From the NCBI GenBank assembly GCA_005884855.1, contig VAZS01000257.1, positions 1 to 6,593 on the forward strand: DNA of 6,593 nt. Reading direction: 5' to 3'. The notes beneath the pieces were generated by a model. It did not search any database. It had not been told where the DNA came from and saw nothing but the letters and a program-made list of their open reading frames with translations. Of this stretch, positions 1 to 5,279 are shown piece by piece. The translations under genes were made by a program, and so were the position numbers. Source of the stretch: Alphaproteobacteria bacterium (lineage in GTDB: Bacteria; Pseudomonadota; Alphaproteobacteria; Rhizobiales; Xanthobacteraceae). Positions within the stretch are counted from its first letter, which is position 1. Each line of letters starts with the position of its first letter.

Positions 1-15
1 AGGGTGACTAGCTGG
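1..15. repeat. Terminal direct repeat, left copy (right copy 6579-6593)
   Basis: AGGGTGACTAGCTGG occurs identically at 1-15 and 6579-6593. It lies within gag and keeps the frame when the ends are merged, so it marks circular or tandem continuity and not a separate biological repeat. Confidence 0.9.
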
Positions 16-383
16 TCTTCATGGGCGTCTTCGAATTCGAGGGCTTCAGAGCCTCTCGACTCTGATGCGGCTTCTGGCTCCTGTGTCTCCTCAACAACCT
101 GTGATGGTCGTTGGGTTTGGCTTGCCTCCGGCGTCTTCCGCGATGAAGAGCGTAGACGCTGCAAAAGCTCTTTGAGCTGAGATTCCATAGCGGTAACCTT
201 GCTTTCCAGCTGGAGGTACGGCTGTGATTGTGGCTGGATGGTAGAGCTGCCTGAATCGATGTTCTGCCCGACCGGCGAGCCTTCGTGAGGTTTGTTATTG
301 CCCAAGTCAGCCGACGAATGAGCAACTGACTGGCTTCGGGTGATGTGAGAGGGAGCGGGCTGTTGATCTTTCCTCTTCGCCAT
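1..383 (-). CDS. gag: Gag N-terminus (continues across the circle junction at the other end of the window)
   Basis: The ATG at 383-381 opens a frame that runs without a stop for 127 codons to base 1. The terminal repeat places CAG CTA GTC ACC in the same frame at 14-3 and at 6592-6581, so the frame continues into the Gag segment ending at 5240; joined length is 1722 nt, 573 aa plus stop. The start has good context (A at -3, G at +4) and is the first ATG in frame after a TGA at 479-477. The protein begins MAKRKDQQPAPSHITRS and is Ser/Gln/Glu-rich and probably disordered, with a short heptad-like segment (LESKVTAMESQLKELLQRL, about residues 58-76) likely to form a coiled coil for Gag self-association. 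Disordered N-terminal extensions with coiled coils are common in fungal Ty3/gypsy Gags. Read alone it appears truncated; it is complete only if the molecule is circular or the element is tandem. Confidence 0.9.
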   Translation of the reverse strand, partial: MAKRKDQQPAPSHITRSQSVAHSSADLGNNKPHEGSPVGQNIDSGSSTIQPQSQPYLQLESKVTAMESQLKELLQRLRSSSRKTPEASQTQRPSQVVEETQEPEAASESRGSEALEFEDAHEDQLVT

Positions 384-459
384 GATGAGATGTTTGATGA
401 TATGAGGTGTTGTGATGATGCCTCGATGTAGTAAGAATAAGGTGGACAAACAAGCTTGA

Positions 460-480
460 CTAAGCGAGTTTGATGCTCAT
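460..480 (-). CDS. Upstream ORF 2 in the gag leader (6 aa)
   Basis: The ATG at 480-478 overlaps the uORF1 stop as ATGA and encodes MSIKLA before TAG at 462-460. It ends 76 nt before the gag ATG, leaving room for reinitiation. Likely regulatory if translated at all. Confidence 0.25.
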   Translation of the reverse strand: MSIKLA

Positions 481-518
481 AGGTGATGGAATCGTATGAT
501 ATGATGACACGCGACCAT
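477..518 (-). CDS. Upstream ORF 1 in the gag leader (13 aa)
   Basis: The ATG at 518-516 is the first ATG after the predicted transcript start; no ATG was found in the R-U5 part of the LTR. It encodes MVACHHIIRFHHL and stops at TGA 479-477, in the same frame as gag. Probably a regulatory uORF rather than a functional peptide; translation is not shown by the sequence. Confidence 0.3.
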   Translation of the reverse strand: MVACHHIIRFHHL

Positions 519-552
519 AGGAAAGAGACGAAATCCCCTTGGTGATAAGTCT

Positions 553-565
553 CTTGTGAATTATA
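553..565 (-). promoter_or_regulatory. Self-primer binding site for minus-strand DNA synthesis
   Basis: One base after the LTR end, the minus strand reads TATAATTCACAAG, the exact reverse complement of CTTGTGAATTATA inside the LTR (762-750). It lacks the TGG expected of a site pairing with a tRNA CCA end. This matches the Tf1/sushi mechanism, in which the 5' end of the element's own mRNA folds back on the site and is cut to prime reverse transcription. Confidence 0.8.
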
Positions 566-567
566 GT

Positions 568-580
568 GTAACGGGGTTAC
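568..580. repeat. Inverted repeat at the LTR 3' terminus
   Basis: GTAACGGGGTTAC is a 5-bp inverted repeat with a 3-nt centre, sitting at the U5 end that integrase would recognise. It partly mirrors the U3 end (TGTTACAGGGG). Confidence 0.4.
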
Positions 581-749
581 TCTCCGCCCCTTGCTGCCAG
601 GTATCTGACACAAATAATTGATGATAGGGCTTTGAGCAAGGCCGTGAGGATTAACTCGAGAGTCCTAATATCAGGAAGAGGATTAAGCTCAAGAAAGAGA
701 TGATTATATGATAGATTAGAACGAGTTAAGTATGATGATAATATAACAG

Positions 750-762
750 TATAATTCACAAG
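750..762 (-). promoter_or_regulatory. Predicted self-primer segment near the transcript 5' end (start of R)
   Basis: CTTGTGAATTATA on the minus strand pairs perfectly over 13 nt with the site at 565-553. In Tf1-like elements the primer is the first 11 or so nucleotides of the mRNA, so the transcription start is predicted at or just before 762. This is about 55 nt downstream of a TATA-like box at 817-814. The start site itself is inferred. Confidence 0.7.
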
Positions 763-810
763 GCGCGGACTCTGATGATGATAGAAGCTTCCTCCCAAGA
801 GAACTGGTCT

Positions 811-820
811 CCATATAAGA
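811..820 (-). promoter_or_regulatory. TATA-like element in U3
   Basis: The minus strand reads TCTTATATGG, within a pyrimidine-rich stretch, about 55 nt upstream of the predicted transcript start at 762. It is the best TATA-like match in U3 by eye. The distance is longer than the metazoan norm but within the range seen in fungi. Confidence 0.4.
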
Positions 821-900
821 GCAGGAGGGAAAGCGAGAGACGAAGCGGTGATCCCCTGTCCATAGAGAGCCTATGATACAGAGACACGTCTTTCCGAGTC

Positions 901-917
901 GTGCCGGTGACCAGCAC
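901..917. promoter_or_regulatory. 17-bp near-perfect palindrome in U3
   Basis: GTGCCGGTGACCAGCAC on the plus strand is palindromic around its centre, with one imperfect pair in eight. It lies 28 bp inside the LTR start, upstream of the TATA-like box. A dyad of this size in U3 could bind a dimeric transcription factor; the factor is unknown. Confidence 0.35.
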
Positions 918-947
918 CTCAGCGTCCAGGTAGGCCCCTGTAACACT

Positions 948-962
948 ACCTCCCCTTCCAAA
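948..962 (-). promoter_or_regulatory. 3' polypurine tract (plus-strand primer)
   Basis: The minus strand reads TTTGGAAGGGGAGGT followed by AG and then the LTR start TGTTACA. A purine run touching the 5' end of U3 is the standard RNase H-resistant primer for plus-strand DNA. The T run on its 5' side is also typical. A 6-bp hairpin (978-963) lies just upstream. Confidence 0.85.
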
Positions 963-978
963 GGATTGTCCTCAATCC
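963..978. repeat. Short inverted repeat next to the polypurine tract
   Basis: GGATTG at 963-968 and CAATCC at 973-978 can form a 6-bp stem with a 4-nt loop. The hairpin abuts the 5' side of the polypurine tract on the minus strand and might affect primer formation. Confidence 0.4.
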
Positions 979-1136
979 TAGTGATGAGATGAATATACAT
1001 GTAAAGAACAGATAGTCTCGTTAAAACCTGGCTGCATTGACGAACAGTCGGCCCTCGTGGGACTCGCAGGAAAGAGTGCTAACTGCCTTTAAAATCGAGA
1101 GGGGTAATGCTAGGCAAATAAAAAATGAAAGATGGG

Positions 1137-1154
1137 ACTCCTAACGCCAAGTAT
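1137..1154 (-). repeat. Direct repeat copy in the 3' UTR (partner at 1213-1231)
   Basis: ACTCCTAACGCCAAGTAT on the plus strand matches ACTCCAAACGCCAAAGTAT at 1213-1231 with one substitution and one single-base indel. The copies start 76 bp apart, consistent with an old local duplication. Confidence 0.55.
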
Positions 1155-1292
1155 AATGCTGGAATAAATAAAGAAAGCGGGACAGGTCTCAGCACTTGAT
1201 TCCATGTCCGCAACTCCAAACGCCAAAGTATGAGGGTATTATGAAGACGTAAGGAGATAAATAAATGAATATATAAAAAGGAGGCGAAGCGC

Positions 1293-4200
1293 CTAAGCGT
1301 CGGCATTGACGTCATTTGTGTCCCGATCGTCGTCCTCGTCCCAGTCAGAAGCTTTCGCCAAATCCTTGCCGCGGAGAGATGGATCCATGGGAGCGTCAGG
1401 GTGATCAAGATGGAACTGCCGTAGAAAATGCATGGCGCCATCGGCAAACGCGTCTACGTTCTCCCAGGTGCTTTCTCCAGGCGGATAATCCTTCCATTTG
1501 ACTAAGTAATTGACCCACCATTTCTTTCCTTTCTTGGGCTTTCGAATCTCGCTCCGTATGACGTGTTCGATTTCGTATTCCTTTTCCCCATCGACTATGA
1601 CGGGATCAGGGCGAGCTTGACGGCGGCCTTCGATGGTGCTTTTGTGATATGGCTCCAGAAGCGCAACATGAAAGACGTTGTGACACTTCATAGTCTTTGG
1701 GAGCTGAAGTCGTGCGGCACGGTTCCCGATAAGTTCGATAATAGGGAAAGGGCCTTCCAGCTTGTGACTAAGCTTTTTGGAGGATCTCTTTGTTGCGAGA
1801 TTTCGGCCATCGAGTAGGACTTCGTCGCCAGGCTTGAATGATGGAGCAGGGATCCGATGAGAGTCGAAGTACTTGGACATCCGGTCACGAGTCTTTTCCA
1901 GTTGCTCTTTGCAACGCTGGTGAACCTCTTCCATCCAGTGGGCATACAGCGTAGCAGCAGGGTTCTTTGCTTCGGCCTGCCGTAACCAACGGACCTTGGG
2001 GTTGTAGCCGTAATTGGCATAGAACGGTGACATCCCTGTAGCCTCGGTCATAGAATTGTTGTACGCGTATTCCGCTAGTGGCAGGAGTTCATACCAGTCG
2101 TTCTGATCGTAATTGCAAAAGGCACGGAGATATTGCTCGAGGGTTTGATTGACTCGCTCTGTCTGACCATCAGTCTCTGGATGGAACGCAGTACTTAGCT
2201 TTCGACCGACTCCCAGGATTTCCATAAGAGCAGCCCAGAAATAAGAGGTGAATTTAGGATCGCGATCTGAGATGATCTCCTCTGGTAGCCCATGCAGCTT
2301 CCAAATCTCTCGGGTGAACCTTTTGGCCAGCTCTTGCGCGTCTATGCTGGCTGGTAATGGGATAAAATGAGCCATTTTCGTAAAACGGTCGACTACCACC
2401 CAGATTTGGGAATAGCCGCCTGACTCTGGAAGGTCCACGATGAAGTCCATAGAGATCGAAGTCCACGGGGCGTACGCCAGCTCCAGAGGCTGTAAGAGAC
2501 CAAATCGCTTATGTCGACGGGACTTGTTATGCTGACAGGAGTCGCAGGTACGAACGTAATCGTTGACGGAAACTTCCATATTGGGCCAGTACCAATTCCG
2601 GGTTAGAAGCTCGAGTGTCTTGGCTTGCCCCCAGTGTCCAGCAACTTTGGAGTCATGGTCATGCTCTAATAAACGCAACCGCAGCGGCATAATGTTCGGT
2701 ATGTATAAGCGCTGCTTGAACCATAGGAGCTCCTCGCTGACTGAGAGATGCTTATCCACCTTGTCATCTTTGCGTTTGATAGATTGCATGATTTGCTGAT
2801 ATTCCGCGTCCTGCTTAGCCACTTGGCGAACTTCATCCAGAAGCTCTTTGGCGAGATGTGATGTTTGGAGAAGCGCGGCTAGCGAGACCGAAGAGACGAC
2901 AACATGTGGTGGATCGTTGAGCTGTAATTGACCAGGTTTCAGGAGGGACCGAATAGGCTGACGGTCATCACCTCCCCTTCCAAAACGGTACTCCGGACGT
3001 CGTGACAATGCATCTGCCTTTCCATTCTGACTGCCTTTCCGGTAGATGATCACAAAGTTGAAATCGCTTAATAGTTCCGCCCATCTGGCTTGTCGCCTGT
3101 TGAGCTGCTTGGTAGTATTAAAATACTCCAAGTTCTTGTGATCCGTATAGACAGTGATTGGAGAGCGTACTGACAAAAAGTAATGTCGCCACTGCTTAAA
3201 GCATTGAACAATAGCGAGCATCTCTTTGTCGTAGATTTCGTAGTTGACTTCAGCTGGATTCAGCTTTCGGGAGAAGAAGGCGACAGGATGCAGCTTGCCA
3301 TTATGACGTTGACACAGAACACCAGCTATAGCGAAATCGCTGGCATCGGTCTCTAGGAAGGTTTCCAGATTGGGATCGAAATGTCGTAAAATAGGCTCTG
3401 TGGTAAAACAGGCCTTTAAGAACTGAAAGTGTCTCTCGCATGTCCTGGACCAGACGAAATCCTTAGGGTTTCCCTGCAGCGTGTCCGTGATAGGTTTGCA
3501 GATGCCTGAGAAGTTTCTGATAAATCGTCGATAAAAATTCGCAAAACCCATGAACACTTGGACATCTTTCGCTGACTTCGGTGATTCCCATTCTTGGATA
3601 GTCCTAATAGTCTCGTCAGTCATAGCGATACCTTCAGGAGAAAGAAGATAGCCTAGGAAGTCTACTTCCCGAGCGTGAAAAGCACACTTGTCGATCTCCG
3701 CTGCCAGATCATTGTCCATTAAGCGCTGGAGAACTTTTTCAACAAGGGCTTCATGTTCCTCTTCATTGCGCGAATATATGAGAATGTCATCAAGATAGAC
3801 TATCACGCCTTGGTCAAGAAATTCCCGTAAAATATCATTCATGAAGGCTTGGAAGGTAGCCGGAGCATTGGTCAATCCCATGGGCATTACCAGATACTCG
3901 AAATGGCCGTAACGAGTGCGGAAGGCAGTCTTCCACTCATCACCTTCTTTAATCCTGATAAGGTTATAACCAGCCTTCAGATCGATCTTGGTGAATATCT
4001 TGGATCCATAGACGCGATCCCTCATCTCGTCCATAAGCGGGAGTGGGTACCGATTCTTGACGGTAATCTTATTGAGACCTCTATAATCGACACAAAGCCT
4101 CAGGCCCCGCCCATGAGGTTTTGGAACGAAGAGAATAGGCGCGCCAGCAGGAGATTTTGAAGGTCGAATCTTACCTGTGGACAGCATAACGTCTAGGTAC

Positions 4201-5270
4201 TCTCGTAAAGCTTGTAGCTCTACTTCGGAAAGAGCATAGACTGGGCCCCAGGGAGGAGTTGTCCCGGGAAGAATTTCGATAGCATGGTCGCACGGCCTAT
4301 GCTTCGGGAGCTCTTTAGCTATCTGCCCATCGAATAGCTTTCGGAAATGGTGGTAACGCTTCGGCAGCCGCAACAAAATTTCCTCTGCGGTGATTGCCGA
4401 GATACTGACGCGCAAAGAGCTAGTTGGTCGCCAAGTTCCATCAGGAAGCATCTTGGGGATACCTGAGGTTTGAACGACTGCTCCGATTTGGATGGGTTCA
4501 GCTTTCTCAACTAGTATAGCTTCATCCCACTCGACAGAGAACTCGATAGGTTCTTCTTCGACGATGCCTTCGGAGTCGCGCCTGACGTCCGCCTGAGCTA
4601 CCTCAACTAGCTTGGAGAAACTTACCTGCCAGCTAGCTGGGTTGCCAACATCCGGTCGGTACGACAAGCCCATCTGCTCTCTCCACCAATCTGGTATGAT
4701 CATGTCATGCCCAGGCTCCATAGGAATTATCTCGAATGGTTGCTTGAACACAAAGCGAGATATCCTGAAAAAAATATTATGAGTGAAGGCTTCCCCTGAA
4801 GCAAGGATCCGACCGGCGGCGTCTCTTACTTCGTGCGGGTGATCTCGTTGCACCCTCGGGATCTTATACCGATTCACAAAACGATCGGATAAACAAAAGG
4901 TGGTAGAACCAGTATCCATTAACGCCTTTATTCGAATGGCCCTTTTGCCGTAAGGTAACCGTACAGAAACATCGAAGAAAGGACGGGCGCCAATGTGAGG
5001 TTCCAAATGAATTCGTTTGTCTGGGGTTCCAGCGCTTGGTTCCCGCAGATTTCTTTTCCGTTTAACGCCTGTAACGCCTTGGGTATCGAAAGAAAAAGAC
5101 TTTTGGGTATCTGAAGAAAATAAAATATCCTCACGGGTTCCAGCACTTGGTTCCCGGGGAGTGATGGTATCGGTGGGCGCTCTTATCGTAGAAGAAACAT
5201 TCCCGCAATCCGGCGGCGTCCTGACCGGACCTGCAGAGGTCATGGTGACGAGTGTTCGCTGATCGGCCAT
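1293..5270 (-). CDS. pol: Pol polyprotein: protease, reverse transcriptase, RNase H, integrase, chromodomain
   Basis: 1325 codons from ATG 5270 to TAG 1293, all uninterrupted. The aspartic protease active site is DTGS at 119-122. Reverse transcriptase spans about 340-600, with catalytic D430 (KIDLKAGYN) and the YLDD box (D494, D495). RNase H spans about 635-757, with candidate catalytic residues D642, E683, D710 and D753. The integrase zinc-binding domain has H872, H879, C909 and C912; its core has D942, D1002 and E1038 (35 residues between the last two, the DDE signature). A GPF module lies at 1173-1175 and a chromodomain at about 1231-1286. Residues 1-95 are a low-complexity spacer with REPSAGT twice. 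The polyprotein is expected to be cut by its own protease. Pol is in the -1 frame relative to gag; its frame is closed upstream by TGA at 5282-5280. Candidate starts are ATG 5270 (C at -3) and ATG 5243 (residue 10, A at -3, overlapping the gag stop). Confidence 0.97.
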   Translation of the reverse strand: MADQRTLVTMTSAGPVRTPPDCGNVSSTIRAPTDTITPREPSAGTREDILFSSDTQKSFSFDTQGVTGVKRKRNLREPSAGTPDKRIHLEPHIGARPFFDVSVRLPYGKRAIRIKALMDTGSTTFCLSDRFVNRYKIPRVQRDHPHEVRDAAGRILASGEAFTHNIFFRISRFVFKQPFEIIPMEPGHDMIIPDWWREQMGLSYRPDVGNPASWQVSFSKLVEVAQADVRRDSEGIVEEEPIEFSVEWDEAILVEKAEPIQIGAVVQTSGIPKMLPDGTWRPTSSLRVSISAITAEEILLRLPKRYHHFRKLFDGQIAKELPKHRPCDHAIEILPGTTPPWGPVYALSEVELQALREYLDVMLSTGKIRPSKSPAGAPILFVPKPHGRGLRLCVDYRGLNKITVKNRYPLPLMDEMRDRVYGSKIFTKIDLKAGYNLIRIKEGDEWKTAFRTRYGHFEYLVMPMGLTNAPATFQAFMNDILREFLDQGVIVYLDDILIYSRNEEEHEALVEKVLQRLMDNDLAAEIDKCAFHAREVDFLGYLLSPEGIAMTDETIRTIQEWESPKSAKDVQVFMGFANFYRRFIRNFSGICKPITDTLQGNPKDFVWSRTCERHFQFLKACFTTEPILRHFDPNLETFLETDASDFAIAGVLCQRHNGKLHPVAFFSRKLNPAEVNYEIYDKEMLAIVQCFKQWRHYFLSVRSPITVYTDHKNLEYFNTTKQLNRRQARWAELLSDFNFVIIYRKGSQNGKADALSRRPEYRFGRGGDDRQPIRSLLKPGQLQLNDPPHVVVSSVSLAALLQTSHLAKELLDEVRQVAKQDAEYQQIMQSIKRKDDKVDKHLSVSEELLWFKQRLYIPNIMPLRLRLLEHDHDSKVAGHWGQAKTLELLTRNWYWPNMEVSVNDYVRTCDSCQHNKSRRHKRFGLLQPLELAYAPWTSISMDFIVDLPESGGYSQIWVVVDRFTKMAHFIPLPASIDAQELAKRFTREIWKLHGLPEEIISDRDPKFTSYFWAALMEILGVGRKLSTAFHPETDGQTERVNQTLEQYLRAFCNYDQNDWYELLPLAEYAYNNSMTEATGMSPFYANYGYNPKVRWLRQAEAKNPAATLYAHWMEEVHQRCKEQLEKTRDRMSKYFDSHRIPAPSFKPGDEVLLDGRNLATKRSSKKLSHKLEGPFPIIELIGNRAARLQLPKTMKCHNVFHVALLEPYHKSTIEGRRQARPDPVIVDGEKEYEIEHVIRSEIRKPKKGKKWWVNYLVKWKDYPPGESTWENVDAFADGAMHFLRQFHLDHPDAPMDPSLRGKDLAKASDWDEDDDRDTNDVNADA
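1413..1580 (-). other. Chromodomain at the C-terminus of integrase
   Basis: Pol residues about 1231-1286 read YEIEHVIRS, then a basic loop, then YLVKWKDYPPGESTWE, the classic chromodomain pattern. The three aromatic cage positions known from HP1 are all present (Y1232, W1259, Y1262), which places it with group I chromodomains, the type able in principle to bind methylated histone H3 tails. In chromoviruses this module steers integration toward particular chromatin. It is followed by an acidic tail (DWDEDDDRDTND). Target mark and insertion preference are inferred from the family. Confidence 0.92.
2970..2984 (-). promoter_or_regulatory. Candidate central polypurine tract inside pol
   Basis: The minus strand reads TTTGGAAGGGGAGGT, identical over all 15 nt to the tract at 962-948. 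It encodes Pol residues F763-G767 (FGRGG) in the linker between RNase H (ending ADALSRRPE) and the integrase zinc finger. Internal copies of the PPT in this part of pol are known in HIV-1 and Ty1, where they start a second plus-strand segment. No obvious A/T-tract terminator was seen just downstream. Function here is inferred from identity and position. Confidence 0.6.
5024..5156 (-). repeat. Duplicated 22-bp motif in the pol N-terminal spacer
   Basis: Copies at 5024-5045 and 5135-5156 differ at one base in 22 and start exactly 111 bp (37 codons) apart, encoding REPSAGT at Pol residues 39-45 and 76-82. Between them a second in-frame repeat with a 24-bp period (5079-5096 and 5103-5120) encodes FSSDTQKS and FSFDTQGV. 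The spacer before the protease has evidently grown by small in-frame duplications. Confidence 0.7.
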
Positions 5271-5279
5271 GTGTCTAGC
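5240..5279 (-). promoter_or_regulatory. gag-pol overlap with ATGA stop/start
   Basis: Both frames are open only between the pol-frame TGA (5282-5280) and the gag TGA (5242-5240). The gag stop is embedded in ACCATGA, whose ATG (5243-5241) is in the pol frame and has A at -3. A second pol-frame ATG lies at 5270-5268 (C at -3, G at +4). No X-XXY-YYZ slippery heptamer is visible in the gag frame here. Coupled termination-reinitiation is therefore at least as plausible as -1 frameshifting. Confidence 0.6.

Larger units (their letters stand above)
384..552 (-). promoter_or_regulatory. 5' leader between primer-binding site and gag, with two short upstream ORFs
   Basis: On the minus strand uORF1 runs 518-477 (13 codons, MVACHHIIRFHHL) and uORF2 runs 480-460 (6 codons, MSIKLA). 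The uORF1 stop and uORF2 start share ATGA. Downstream no further ATG occurs until the gag start at 383. The last 45 or so bases are G-poor and rich in CATC/ATCA, which suits scanning. uORF1 lies in the gag frame, cut off by its TGA. A packaging signal would be expected in this region in a retroelement, but none can be identified by eye. Confidence 0.55.
567..945 (-). repeat. Long terminal repeat, 379 bp, single copy in this circular form
   Basis: On the minus strand the segment begins TGTTACAGGGG directly after the polypurine tract and ends CCCCGTTACA directly before the primer-binding site. It has TG...CA ends and imperfect inverted termini (TGTTACAGGGG versus TGTAACGGGG). Only one copy is present, so boundaries rest on these termini and the flanking signals, not on alignment of two LTRs. 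If transcription starts near 762, U3 is about 183 nt and R plus U5 about 196 nt. U3 contains a 17-bp near-palindrome and a TATA-like box. No canonical AATAAA was seen on the minus strand, so the R/U5 border is undetermined. Confidence 0.85.
946..1292 (-). other. 3' untranslated region between pol stop and LTR
   Basis: This 347-bp stretch has no convincing gene. It is T-rich on the coding (minus) strand and carries a diverged direct repeat (1213-1231 and 1137-1154), a copy of the GGAAYCAAGYGCTG motif also found near the pol start, a small hairpin (978-963) and the polypurine tract. A frame running from 1447 to 1079 on the minus strand is open but overlaps the chromodomain tail out of frame and resembles no protein I recognise. 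Confidence 0.7.

Noticed and set aside
540..566. tRNA-type primer-binding site
   Set aside because: No TGG or tRNA 3'-end complement follows the LTR; the self-complementary 13-mer explains the site better.
8..613. Minus-strand open frame of about 200 codons across the leader and gag start
   Set aside because: It starts at a non-ATG codon, crosses the LTR end and primer site, and shadows the gag frame, which is better supported by its start context and continuity across the junction.
716..1000. Open frame within the LTR
   Set aside because: It spans the polypurine tract, U3 and predicted R start, resembles no protein, and is short enough to be chance.
1079..1447. Minus-strand open frame of 122 codons with hydrophobic stretches, overlapping the pol end and 3' UTR; possible env-like or accessory gene
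   Set aside because: It overlaps the conserved chromodomain tail out of frame, has no recognisable motif, and hydrophobicity follows from T-rich sequence. No splice or start signals support it.
3849..4160. Plus-strand open frames inside pol and gag (for example 3849-4160, 5477-5722, 6126-6506)
   Set aside because: They are antisense to strongly conserved Gag-Pol domains and carry no family motif of their own.
5240..5279. Classical -1 frameshift signal
   Set aside because: Pol lies in the -1 frame, but no X-XXY-YYZ heptamer was found in the gag frame of the overlap. Frameshifting at a non-canonical site is not excluded.
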